Of a stretch of 64,000 nucleotides of DNA, positions 22,330 through 33,299 are shown piece after piece (positions within the stretch are counted from its first letter, which is position 1; each line of letters opens with the position of its first letter). The translations under genes and the position numbers were made by a program. The notes beneath the pieces were generated by a model. It saw only the letters and a list, made by a program, of their open reading frames with translations, had not been told where the DNA came from and did no database searches. Origin of the DNA: Limnoperna fortunei (taxonomy: Eukaryota; Mollusca; Bivalvia; Mytilida; Modiolidae); assembly GCA_944474755.1 (NCBI GenBank), contig OX104120.1, forward strand, positions 37,490,067-37,554,066, in the 5' to 3' direction.

Positions 22330-25300
22330 CGTACGAATTAGTTCCAGCAAAACATATTGTTAAAGACATAGATTCTAATTTGTTTAATGAATTGTTCAGA
22401 ACACGAAAAAAAACTGATAATTGATTTACAAAATTTTAATGAATGTTTATACATATTACTGTAGTGTCTAGCTATTGCTTTGCATTTCAGTGAGGGAAAA
22501 AATAGGGGTCTCCGCGAAAAACTTTCATTTGCTCACAATTTTTCTCATGTCACCACGTAGAAGACCGAAAATCTAGCGTGACAATAGAAAACTAAATTAA
22601 CTGTCGGGCTTAACTCTACTTTCAGAATTTCGTTCCAGTTTTTATTGGGAGGAAGCAATAGAAATGATATATAATAATACATAATAATACATAATAAACT
22701 TTATTAATTTTAATTAATTAATAATTAATTTGCATTCTTCAAACAAAAAGGTGATATACTTTTGTTGTTTTGATGTTTTTAAATGGTTTACAACCGCTGG
22801 ACTCCAGTTGGAAGAAAACATAAACCTTTCTAAAGAAACTGGATGTGCTCACATGTACAATTATGAATAGTTTTTGAAAAATTAAAGATTTAATAAATTA
22901 AAGGACCAGTTACATGACTGTTCAAATACAGAGTACAGAATAGTTCGATATTGGTAATTAGTTCTATATGAATTTTTGCTGAATTACTGAAATGCTAGAG
23001 AAAACTTCAATATTTGACCTACATTCTGTACAATAGATAGATGTATCAATATTGTCAATTTTGTTTTACGTTCAATGTGACATAAGTAAATGAAGCTATG
23101 TAAGATCAAAGGATACGAGCAATTAGTTGTTCTTGATAGACTAATGTCAATGTCACATCCATTTATGTTGAAACATTACAAAACACACCATAAACTAATG
23201 AAGATCGATCGTTTTGATGGTTAGGTCGTACGGAAATTTATTTTTAAATATAAAACCCAACAAAAAACAGCAACTGAGGTAAACTTCTACTGCACAAATA
23301 TACAAGTATTCAAGTATTCATTTCTCCGAAAAGACTCGATGATTGAACTCTATAATCACTTTTTTTGCCGCAGTGCTATGTGACGATTTCTAAAATGTCA
23401 CAAAAAGAGAGACAAAAACCACTATTTACCTTATCAGTATATTTAGTTAGGTGACGCTATCAAACTTTATATGACTTATATATATGCTACATTATACTTC
23501 AATTTTAAAATTGTGGGTTATTCCCAGAGTAACACCCGATACAACACTTAAGATTTAGTCGTATTTGATGAAGATGAAACCGTAGTTTTTAACCACGAAA
23601 CGCTCTAAATTATTATGAGTAGTTCACGTCTAGTTGTTTGATTCCTTGTACACATCATACACAGCTTATATTCTCAGCAAATTTGCTTGCGACTTTTAAC
23701 GGCATATACATAAATTAAACAATACCCTGACTGTTGGAAATTGATTTGATTACAGTCGAATTTGCCTTAGTGGGAACCGTTGACACAATATGATACCCAT
23801 TGCATCCAACGCACCAGGCTTGCAAATCTCCTAATTTAAGTATAGCTGAATAAAGATAGAGATATATTTAATACACGCGTTCAAGCATGTAACCAATTCG
23901 CATTAATCTAGTAATTAAATTTGTGTAGATATTATATAGGATGACAATGTTACAATAGGGAAAAATTTACAAAAGATTCCGGTAAAACATTGTCTCTATT
24001 GATCAGAAAACCAGTAAGTCACTACTCTGCAATTTATCATATAACACAGATTTTGAAAACGAAATCAACCGAAACTGTTTATCCTGATCTGTGGCCTATG
24101 GTCAGAGTAAAATATACTTTTCTAATAAACGAAGTTTACTCTAGTTGTTAGGCTGCATAAATGATTTTTATAGTTAAAGATATCATGAGATATTCACAAT
24201 TTGTATTTTGTGATAAAACCAACAGAATTTTACATTTGGCAAAGTAATATACATACTGGTGAGAGAGTAGTTCTAGCCATTAAAATGGCCGAAGCAATTC
24301 TCGCCATTTCGGTGACTGTGTCGTTTTTTCCATTAAAATTGATGGGAAAGGCTTCATTTGATAGATTTCACTATCTTCCATCCAAACCAAGTTACCTGGT
24401 TTTACTTTTAAAATATAAATTTTTCACAAAACTTGTAAAAACATCGGTTGGCGAGAACACTCCGTGACCAGTACAGGTATATTCAATGAGTGGAATAAAT
24501 TTTAGCTCATCCCTTAAACATCAACTCTCCCCATACCACCAAGGCAAAAATTACCGTGAAACCTTTAAGTAACCTCCAAGTTTGATGCGGATGGTTTTAT
24601 AACTTGTTTCGAGGGACAGAATTTCGACCATCAGACGCATAGTGACATCACTTTAGATTTTATCATAAATGATGTACAGAAAGTCGTGTTAAAGTTCCAA
24701 TAAATTTAGTTCGCACATGCGTAGGCTGTGTGTTTTGTGTAAATTTAAAACCTGACTTAACAAAATCACTTTTGTTATGCGTTGTCCATAAGTATCGCTA
24801 TTGTTAATAATGCTGTTCTTTTTGTTTGAATTAAGGGATTTGTATGATTTCACATACTCCCAATAAATTATTTTTCTAACAGTATTGACTAGCCTTACAC
24901 TTGCGCACATTCATATGCCAATTCAATGAACAGATTACCGTGTTTGAACAAAAGTCATGCATAACATAATGTTTTGTAATTTTAACATGATTGGGCATTC
25001 AATTCGTCATATTTTATCGCCTACTTACATATACTTTGACCCCAAAACAAAGGAAATGTCCAAAACATATTTCTGCAGCATGTTGATTTACTAATTTTAT
25101 ACGAATTCTCAAACAATTACCGAAATAATAAAACATATAACATCATATTTACGCTAAATCTGTATTTTGTCGGTACCTAATAATGAATAAGTGTCTTTTA
25201 ACCAATCAAAACATTATATGATTTAACCAATCGAATCATTTTGATTTATAAAATAAATGTCACGACAGACTGAATAATAATGGCATTTTCATATTCATCA

Positions 25301-26460
25301 ATGATACTGGTAGCTACGCCCACTTAAGACAAACAGACGGCTTTCAATGTGGTAAGCTACTTGAATTTTCTTAATGGCACACATCACGGTTATTTCTGTG
25401 CTTAATTTAAATTACTTATGGAAAGTACTTGTATTTAACTATTTCTCGATATCCACGTTTTTGAAACATACATTCACAAAAAAAAACATTGTTAAGCCTG
25501 TCATGTTTAACACTGGTGGTGTTTCTGCCAATTTTTCCAAAGTCATGGGTTTTCAGTTATTAACCCTTATTTTTCTTGATTCTTTAACAGTTTGTTTTCA
25601 AATATATGTATGGTACTAAAACAATTAAAATCACCATTTTATTTTGTTAAATTTATAGACATGTTACATAACATACTTAAGACAAAGCGATGAGTTTTAA
25701 TATAAGGTTAGAAATTTTTATTTACCATGGCAACGGGTCGCGTGGTTAAAGGTCAAAAACGTTTACAAAAATTTTTATTTGAAAATTTTTTATTCCTATA
25801 GTTATTTTGAAGACTAGATCATTTCTTCTAGGGGCAAATAGATGATTTTCTTTACTGTAGTAATATCCTTAGGTTTAAATGTTTATAAAGCACACATTGA
25901 CCCCAATCTTATTGACATGTATTTTTAGGATGTAACCAGGTAACATGTGACCTATTTTTGATAATTTATCATTCTGACATAATGGATACATGTTGCTCCT
26001 TGTGTTTTGATGTTTTTGTATTATTATTATGAATTGGTGTGAGCATAAAAAACAGAGGTTAAACACAGTAAGTTTAAACCTTTATATATAAGTTTAAAAA
26101 ATATTTCCGATTTGGTTGCTATGGTTACCCTTGATGTAAACACCAGAAACCGATACTTATGCATGTTTTGAATACTGTGCGTGTAACTTAATACTATATA
26201 TATGAACTTTGTTCTACTGTTGGAATCAATTCAGAAGAAATGCATTCAAATGTTTTTGATATGTGTATGCAGTTAGGAGTATTCATATTTTAGTTTATGT
26301 TTGTCAATTTTTATCATATGTGTGTTCACAAGTTAGAAGACCACAATTTCTTCTTCTATACTACAGCTACAGCTTTAATGTTCTAATTTAAATTATTAGG
26401 AGTTATTATAAATATGTAACCCCTACTGGATACATATACATTACATACATTATGTGTAGG
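22330..26460. other. Intergenic, no recognisable gene
   Basis: AT-rich, with only short unrelated open frames. A SINE-core scrap (CCAGTTTTTATTGGGAGGAAGC) lies at about 22633 and an ATAATACATAAT repeat at 22665-22700. I see nothing else supportable. Confidence 0.5.
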
Positions 26461-26467
26461 TACAACT

Positions 26468-26556
26468 AACTGTATCACGTCGAGACAGTTGTGTACATTC
26501 GTACCACTACGAGACGCGCAGCGGAATGTATGCAACTGTCGAGACGTGATACAGTT
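26468..26556. repeat. Near-perfect inverted repeat (foldback)
   Basis: Arms of about 33 bases begin AACTGTATCACGTC on the left and end GACGTGATACAGTT on the right. The loop is about 20 bases with GTACCACTACGAGACGCG. It could be a tiny MITE. No target-site duplication is certain. Confidence 0.75.
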
Positions 26557-27324
26557 ACTTAAATGTATGTAATAAGTTTATCTTAAATTAAGAAGTATAC
26601 AAAGAGCAGAACACAACTGAACGTTTACAGTTTAAAATTTAACATTCAACGAAGTGTTTGTTTATAAAATATAGCCCCTAACGTCACAAACATTATGACG
26701 TATTATTTCATTCATTGAATGAAAGTCATTCAACGAATCATTGGTTATACCATTCATTGTGACGTCAAGAAGTAGTTCCGACAAAAGTACATCTTGTATC
26801 ACATATATAGATGAAACCAGGTTTTTTATCACACAGGTTGTGTCAATCGATATTTTTTCATATTTTGACTAAATACATACTTAATTTTAGATAAATGTAC
26901 TTACACTTTATAGTTACAAATACAAGCCCAAAACATTCTTAAATGGAACTTGATGAAGGAATAAATAATAATAACGTTATGAAATTAAAAACTAAATTGT
27001 GTTTCTCTATAATAATTTTTTGAACCATAGAATATAATACAAAATGATTATTTCATGCTGTCATTCATTCTTCGGAATGTTTTTGTATATTAATACATGT
27101 ATATAAAGAAACAAATTTGTCCAGTAATGTCATCTTCCTTTTGTGATTATATTGGTATTAATGCTCACCATGTGATCACCTGTAATGAAAAAAGAATATT
27201 TCACAAAACAGCAAAACACTTAATATAGAACATAATTCTTAAAAAGGTTAAGTTTTTTTTTATAAATTCTGAATGTGAACCAGGAATATTTTATTATTTA
27301 AGAAACTAATTTCTTAAATAAACC

Positions 27325-27590
27325 GTTGGTCTGTTGGTTGAATTGGGTTAAATTTCACTCTTAGCAATTTTTCAGCTCTATAATGGCGTCGAGTTTTTAA
27401 TGGGGAAGGAACATAGAGTATATGTTGAAAACACACGACCTTCGTTAGGAAAACTGGCAATACTTGTCGCTTAAGATTAGAGCCAAGACACTCGCCTGCA
27501 ATGCGACTCAAACCCGCAACCTAAATGTTGACAGGCACTTGATCTAACAACATAAACCGAACTGCCACTGAGACCAAGCCTTACTGAACT
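27325..27590 (-). repeat. Old tRNA-derived SINE copy
   Basis: On plus: TCTTAGCAATTTTTCAGCTCTATAATGGCGTC, CGACCTTCGTTAGGAAAACTGGCAAT, GCGACTCAAACCCGCAACC (B box complement) and CTGCCACTGAGACCAAGCC (head). Strongly diverged, with no clean flanking repeat. Confidence 0.75.
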
Positions 27591-27599
27591 TTGATTTAA

Positions 27600-28330
27600 G
27601 TATTTCACTTTAAAAGATTGACAACTAATCAATGCATTTGTTTTGTGCGGATGTACCGAAACGTTATGACTAACTGTAAAATTCAAAGTGGTAATAATAT
27701 ACTGCCGTTTTAATATTTTCAGTGCATGTATATAAATCAAATTAATTGTGTTTGTTTCATTTTGCTAAAAATTGTGTAGCTCAGCAATATACCTTTATAA
27801 CTTCTTCCAAAAATTTCACTTGAAGAAACGAAAGGACTGGCATTAAATTTCTGGCACTGCAGTTCTGATCAAGTTTTCTTGTTGTTGAACATTTTTTTCC
27901 ACTAATGACAGCTTTTAGTCTGATATTTAATGGAATGCAAATTTGTGGGACATTTTCTACTGTACAAAGAATCTTGAAGTACCAAATGATATCATTAACT
28001 GCCGCATGTCCATTCTAAACAAAAGAAATTAATTATAATTTGGCTGTACATTTATATTACATTGTAAACAAACTGTTTCTGGATTAAATCTACATTTCAA
28101 CTATCATGTTGTTAATCTCATAGGAATATTTAAAACATAGCAGAATAATAGATCAATGAAACATTTTGGGTAACAAACAACTGTATTACATTTTGATATT
28201 TGCTTTGATAAGAGCGATTTTAGTTGCTGCTATTATGCTATGATAATCATTTTAGTATTATCCTATTTTTATGTACCTATTTAAAAGTTTCAAATGATAC
28301 AAACAATAATTAAAGCAATAATCACTATTA
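27600..28330. other. Intergenic, nothing recognised
   Basis: AT-rich sequence without coding signal or clear repeat. Confidence 0.45.
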
Positions 28331-28339
28331 TTACATAAA

Positions 28340-28530
28340 ATATATATTGCCTTTTTCCTATTGGCCGAAACCAATACACGTGACTTTCCATTTACTATCA
28401 TATTGGTTTGCAAAAAAACTCATTCTACTCAATAAAAAACCATATTGCACTCTCGTGAGAAATTTATGAATGAAAATACCTAGCACGTGCTGTTTCCAAC
28501 AACGGAAATACAATAGCCAATCAAATCTTC
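28340..28530. repeat. MITE-like repeat with CCATATTGCACTCTC motif, copy 1
   Basis: Contains CCAATACACGTGACTTTCC, CATATTGGTTTGC, ACCATATTGCACTCTC and ACAATAGCCAATCAAATC. The same phrases recur in order at 29335-29497. Confidence 0.6.
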
Positions 28531-28647
28531 TTTCTTTAATCCCCTAAACCTATCAAAATTATCGTTCTGACTGCTGTTCGGATTATATTGTTGTTTGGAA
28601 ACATGGTAACGTTGTAACGTCATCGAGTGAACGTAATGTGGATAGTT

Positions 28648-28759
28648 CTGGGTGCCGTTTCTTAAAGCGATCGCTAATTAACGTGCGCGTTATCCCATGC
28701 AATTTAAATTGGATAACGTGCACGTTAAGCTAACGATCGGTTTATGAAACGGCACCCAG
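28648..28759. repeat. Palindromic MITE-like element
   Basis: Left arm starts CTGGGTGCCGTTTC and right arm ends GAAACGGCACCCAG. The arms of about 46 bases are complementary with few mismatches, around a short AT loop (about CATGCAATTTAAATT). GTTCT flanks both sides, partly overlapping the element. It directly abuts the Crypton-like relic. Confidence 0.75.
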
Positions 28760-28761
28760 GT

Positions 28762-29095
28762 TCTAATAAGCGAAGATTTGCAGATTTTACTAACTTGGAA
28801 ATTAATGAAATCATGAAGAAAAAAGATGCTGTCAACAATCGGAAATCGAAAGAGCAAGCTATTATTTTTTTTCCAAATATTTACGTGAAACGGATATGTC
28901 AGTTAATTTGGAAATGGCGGACCCTTAGGAATTAGACTCAAATCTTTGTAAATTTTATGCATTAGCAAGGACTGAGGATGGGACATTATACAAGAAATAA
29001 TAAATGCAAACATTTCGTCATGGATTATGTCGATATTTTACCGATTTTTGAGAAATAAATATTATGAAAGACAGTCACTTTCGGGAATAAAAAAA
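28762..29095 (+). pseudogene. Crypton-type (KCTD1/QRICH1/ZMYM-like domain) relic
   Basis: First frame: KRRFADFTNLEINEIMKKKDAVNNRKSKEQAI. After a frameshift in a T run at about 28863-28872: YLRETDMSVNLEMADP, then ELDSNLCKFYALARTEDGTLYKK, then MQTFRHGLCRYF and INIMKDSHFRE. This order (RFxxxT...KDxxNTKK..., LDxxLxxFYxxARkxDGxxY, SLxxxRxGLxRyF, I..D..F) is that of Crypton-derived domains as I remember them. Stops replace codons at about 28927, 29002 and 29005. The catalytic recombinase part is not seen downstream. Confidence 0.65.
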
Positions 29096-29140
29096 CCTTA
29101 TATATTTCATTTCATGACTCAATAAATTATGCAATAAAAC

Positions 29141-29276
29141 AATTACTACACTCGAACTAGATCAAAATGAGGTTTTATGGAGCAGGGTAGAATAATATTG
29201 AACTTCGCCTCGTTTAATATTATTTAACCCTGCTCCATAAAACCTCATATTGATCTCGTTCAAGTGCAGTACTTGT
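29141..29276. repeat. Long imperfect palindrome (GGAGCAGGGT arms)
   Basis: Left arm has GATCAAAATGAGGTTTTATG then GAGCAGGGTAGAATAATATT. Right arm has AATATTATTTAACCCTGCTC then CATAAAACCTCATATTGATC. Arms are about 60 bases with almost no loop. A decayed relative lies at 29690-29815. Confidence 0.8.
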
Positions 29277-29334
29277 ATAATATTGCTCTGTTCTCTATAA
29301 AATCTGATATTTCATAATAACTATTTTTGCCTCT

Positions 29335-29500
29335 ATACCAATACATGTGACACTCTCTTTCCTTTCATATTGGTTAGCAAAACAAATATTTTGCTCAATA
29401 AAAACCATATTGCACTCTACTGATTTGGATTTCATATCTTCATTTTGAAGGTACAATAGCTAATCAAATCATGAGAGTGCAATATGGTTTTTTAGCAGGA
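29335..29500. repeat. MITE-like repeat, copy 2, with terminal inverted repeat
   Basis: AAAAACCATATTGCACTCT at about 29399 is mirrored by AGAGTGCAATATGGTTTTTT at about 29475-29494, a 19-base inverted repeat. The upstream part matches 28370-28440. Confidence 0.65.
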
Positions 29501-29689
29501 TGGATGTTTTTCTTATCATGATGTTCACCAGAAATAACAAATAAATAAACAAATATTGTTGGATTCTTCTTGTTATATTAAATTATTGATCTGATAAAGT
29601 GTTATTTCAAATTTCAATGAAAATAAAGTATATTAAAAAAGTTCCTACATGTATCTATTCCAATTGCATGAACATTATGTAATAAAACA

Positions 29690-29815
29690 TTTACTACACT
29701 TGAGGTTTTATGGAGCAAGTACCAACAAAATTGAACTCGGCTTCGTCTCTTTAAATACTCTTCTACCCTGATCCATTAAACCTCATACTGATCTCACTCA
29801 AGGGCAGTAATTGTA
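29690..29815. repeat. Degraded copy of the palindrome at 29141-29276
   Basis: TGAGGTTTTATGGAGCA and CCATTAAACCTCATACTGATCTC with ACTTGAG/CTCAAG ends. Internal complementarity is much weaker than in the first copy. Confidence 0.6.
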
Positions 29816-29892
29816 AGATATTGATCAGTTTAGTTCAAACTACAGTACATGTATTAATTACATGTATTAATAAACAATCAATAATCCTTGGG

Positions 29893-30168
29893 GAACACAG
29901 CTGGCTACATCCTTCCAATAGGAACATCAGTTCGAAGTAAAACACGTTGCTTTCTGTTTATTAGAAAATTACATATCCAATTTAACATAGAACCTCTAAT
30001 ACCATAATGTTCTAGTTTACAACGTAGACGTTGGTGTGGTACTGTATCGAATGCCTTTGCGAAATCAAGATAAATAATATCTTCTGGTGTATATTCGTCA
30101 TAAGAATGAGTCCAGCAATTGAGGCTTTGTAATAGCTTACTGACGCAAGAGCACTTTTGTTGAAACAC
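29893..30168 (-). pseudogene. LINE reverse transcriptase fragment
   Basis: The minus strand gives SCVSKLLQSLNCWTHSYDEY, DIIYLDFAKAFDTVPHQRL, CKLEHYGIRGSMLNWICNFL and NRKQRV, then frameshifts before the PQG motif (PAVFPKDY). This is RT motifs 3-4 of a jockey/CR1-type LINE, a different family from that at 19.6-22.3 kb. Both ends are lost. Confidence 0.88.
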
Positions 30169-30419
30169 ATGTTAATCCTACGAGATAATCTTATTTCTGT
30201 TAACAAACGAACCTACATGCATTTAACTTGCTAGTATATGAGTTAAACGCACATTCTATAACTGAAAAGAGTGAGTATTTTTTTAAAAATTTTTCCCCGG
30301 CATTATTGGTCTACTATGATGCGGGTTAACTGTAAATTGTACATGTAATAGTTTGTATCGGTGAAAAAACGTAAATACATATACACGTATGAATAAACAT
30401 TGTATATGGTACTTTACAT

Positions 30420-31080
30420 GTTTTAAAAGTATTAAATAGGCCTTTTTGAAACAAAACTCAATAAAGTTGATGTTTTTTTCTGAAAGATAAAAACGAATTT
30501 AGCAACTACTTATTACAAATACATATATAGTTGCCTATTATTTTGAAAAATCTGAATAATTATACATCAATTCAGAACAACGTTTTTCTGTCATGCTTAA
30601 ATTTACATGAAGATAACATTTATTTATCAAACAAAATTCTTAAAATTTGATTACATCAGTTCGATGATTAAACGTCTACCGTACAATTGGCGTGTCCGTT
30701 CGTTTTTTTACAGACGATAAGAACGTTCGTATCATACGAACGATTGCAGCGTATGGCTAATCTATGATTGGTTAAGTTGTAAATGGTACGTCTTGACGAT
30801 AAGAACGTTCGTTCGTTCGTTTTTCGTCTGTTCGCTTAACGTCCGTTCGTATATCGTTTTTAGTTTGTCAATTTAACTTTCGTATAAGAACGTTCTACGT
30901 TTGGGTTGGGGGGGGGGGGGTGTATTTCAATTATTAACCGGACCCTCTTAACCCCTCACTGCCTGAAATTAATTCATGGTATCGCATCATTGTACTACAT
31001 AACTTAAGTAGATTTTCAAACACAATTTGTGAAGAGACGGGAGGTCTGTTAACACTTTCTAAAAAAGAAGGAAATTATTA
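30420..31080. repeat. Left part of nested tandem duplication, copy D1
   Basis: Aligns with 34740-34930 and then with 35510-35960 in D2 (ACGATAAGAACGTTCGTATC, GTCTGTTCGCTTAACG, CACTGCCTGAAATTAATT). It holds the 19-base palindrome CGTTCGTATCATACGAACG at about 30724 and a run of about 12 G at 30909-30922. D2 carries an R1 insertion that D1 lacks. Confidence 0.7.
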
Positions 31081-31345
31081 TTCAAATGTTAGATGTTCTG
31101 ATTGACAACATATTCGTCATGTTTGGAGTACATGCTGTTCAACAGACTGTTGGTATTCCAATGGGTACTAATTGTGCTCCTATCCGCGCCGACCTGTTTT
31201 TGTACTCGTATGAGGCTGAGTTTCTATAGGGCCTACTAAAGAAGAAAGAAAAGACTCTGACCCAGACCTTTAATTTCACATTCGGCTATATTGATGATCT
31301 TATGTCCGTCGAAAATGCTAAATTTAGTGAATATTTACAATCAAT
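31080..31345 (+). pseudogene. RT retroelement relic, palm fragment
   Basis: Reads MLDVLIDNIFVMFG, VQQTVGIPMGTNCAPIRADLFLYSYEAEF, a stop, then FNFTFGYIDDLMS. This is the RT family with PMGTNCAPLLADLFLY and YIDDV. It continues, after unrelated sequence, at 32120. Confidence 0.82.
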
Positions 31346-32119
31346 TATCCCTAGAACGAATAATCGTATCCTAGCTTTTTTTGGCGAGGGTACGAATTTA
31401 GTCCCATTACTCGTAATGCAGCAGAGCGGGAGTGAATCACTCCCGGTACTTTGATGTCCAAAAGAAGTTGCATATACAATGAGACGTGGTTGATCTTGAT
31501 ATCTTTCGACAGTGTCACAATTATTTTATCGGTTTCGTGTTTAAGAGCGATCATTACTGATACGTGATGATAGTTATTCCCATTTTTAATAACCCGCTGT
31601 GCGTTGTGTATAAATTGACATTCGTGTCTCTTTTTGATTACGTTTACTACATGAAAAACATTGAGAAACCCGAAACTGTATGGTGTGTTGTATCTTGGGT
31701 AATACATATGTAAATTACTGGGTTCTTACTACGGAATGGTTGTATTAGTATGTAAGTTAGCACGTGTATAATAAAATTAGGTCACATTATTCATATAAGG
31801 TAAAATGATCAACATAGCATTTTCATTTTCCACGTGCATCTTTAAAGACCAAAAAACAAGAAATGTCTTCAATAAAGATCGTTTCACGTTAGTTTAGCAA
31901 TGTCTTAAGATTTAATAACGTAAAGAAGATGAATAATTTTTTTGAATTTTGTATAAATAGACCGAAATAAGAATTTTTTATTTGCTACATTAAGAGCAAT
32001 AGGACTGAATTCTGTCTTTAATATGAAAACTCACAAAACAAACTTCGGATTATAACGGCAGTAAAATTCGGCCTAAATTTACCCTTGCGAGCTTGAATTC
32101 AAAGAAACCGCCAATACAC
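31346..32119. other. Unassigned sequence separating the two parts of an RT relic
   Basis: Holds a minus-strand open frame of 118 codons (31351-31707) that I do not recognise. It probably represents a later insertion into the relic plus decayed RT sequence. The ends are not defined. Confidence 0.35.
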
Positions 32120-32640
32120 TAAGGTCAGCCTCTACTTCTAGAAATAGACTCAGGAGAACTACAAACTAAACTCTACGACAAGCGTGATGACTTCAACTTT
32201 CCAATTGTCAACTTTCCGTTCATCGACAACATTCCAGCACCTTCAGCGTATGGTGTGTACATTTCACAACTTATACATTATTCTAGATCCTGCGATCGTT
32301 ATTCCAATTTTCTAGACCGATCACTGCTGTTGACTGCTAAACTGCTCAAACAAAGATTAGTTGTACCTAGTTTGACTTAATTGATCGTTATAGGAAATCA
32401 GTGTCTCAAATACGATCTGACATTTTCGCTGAGTCATAGGGAGTGTTTTCTATTGCTGGATTTGACCTTTCACCTGAGTGCACCCATGGTTTTTATTGGG
32501 TTTGGGTTACTCTCTTTCTGTGTTTTATGATTTTGGTTTTTGTATGTGTTAGTCTATATCGGGATTTCTAACTGTCCCTTGGCTTTTGGCTCTTGTTGTT
32601 CGGTCGGTTTTCTTTGTTATTTTCTTACTTGTATAAATGG
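32120..32640 (+). pseudogene. RT retroelement relic, C-terminal part and 3' flank
   Basis: Reads LLLEIDSGELQTKLYDKRDDFNFPIVNFPF, then SAYGVYISQLIHYSRSCDRYSNFLDRSLLLTAKLLKQR, then a degraded end. The 3' flank (GTGCACCCATGGTTTTTATTGG, TGTTCGGTCGGTTTTC) is shared with the intron relics at 11.4, 14.8, 45.8 and 50.3 kb, so all belong to one family. Confidence 0.82.
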
Positions 32641-32786
32641 TTAAGGAATATTTATCATAAAATAATTCCCGAATAAAGGAGAAATAAAGCATGCTGGACA
32701 TAAAACAATAAATAAAAAAAAATTATCATAAAATATGTTCAAATTTACCAATAACAAACGTGTTTATCTCCTTTAAACTATAAATT

Positions 32787-32896
32787 CGTCTACCCCCACT
32801 TTTTTCATGGCTTTACAAGCCGTAGTAACTTTTCACAGATACGAGATGATCCACCACTACACAGTCCTTAGAGGCCCTCGTACGATTATATCGTTG
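32787..32896 (+). pseudogene. Broken third copy of GMC exon 1
   Basis: Matches gene 2 exon 1 from CGTCTACCCCCACTTT to the YDYIV codons and the intact donor TTG|gtaatg. The start codon and 5' sequence are gone: a deletion joins ACTATAAATT directly to CGTCTACC. There is also a 1-base loss in the T run and a 7-base loss in the GTACTGACGAACTAC region. The downstream flank stays alignable with gene 2 intron 1 to about 34.5 kb. Confidence 0.85.
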
Positions 32897-33299
32897 GTAA
32901 TGTTTTGAAACAATTTTACATTTAATTATTTTGGTGAGTGGTAAAATGAGTAAGTAATTTACTATTGATCATCGGCGTGCAAACACTATGATTGCGTGAT
33001 TGAGCCTTACAGGTTGTGCTCGACTCCAACCTCAATTAACAAGACTTGCCGGATAATGATAGTCTTTGTCTTTTATCATGTGCTTCAGATTATTTTCGTA
33101 CCGAAAAGTAGAATTCAGGCATTCGATATAAAGAGGAAATTCCTGAAACTAGCGCTAAACGTCGTTGTTTTGAAAATTTAATAATATTTGTTCATAAAAT
33201 ATGTCCAAATGACTTTCAGATGCATAAGAAATTAGACTACAGAGAAGAGTAAAAAATATACTCACCAAATGACAGTGCAACATTGGTATGATTTATTTT

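Noticed and set aside
24201..24467. 88-codon plus-strand open frame
   Set aside because: No recognisable motif, no splice partners and no repeat or duplicate copy. Consistent with chance in AT-rich DNA.
31351..31707. 118-codon minus-strand open frame
   Set aside because: Long for this AT-rich DNA, but I recognise no domain, see no exon structure, and it sits between two halves of a dead RT relic. Recorded only as unassigned sequence.
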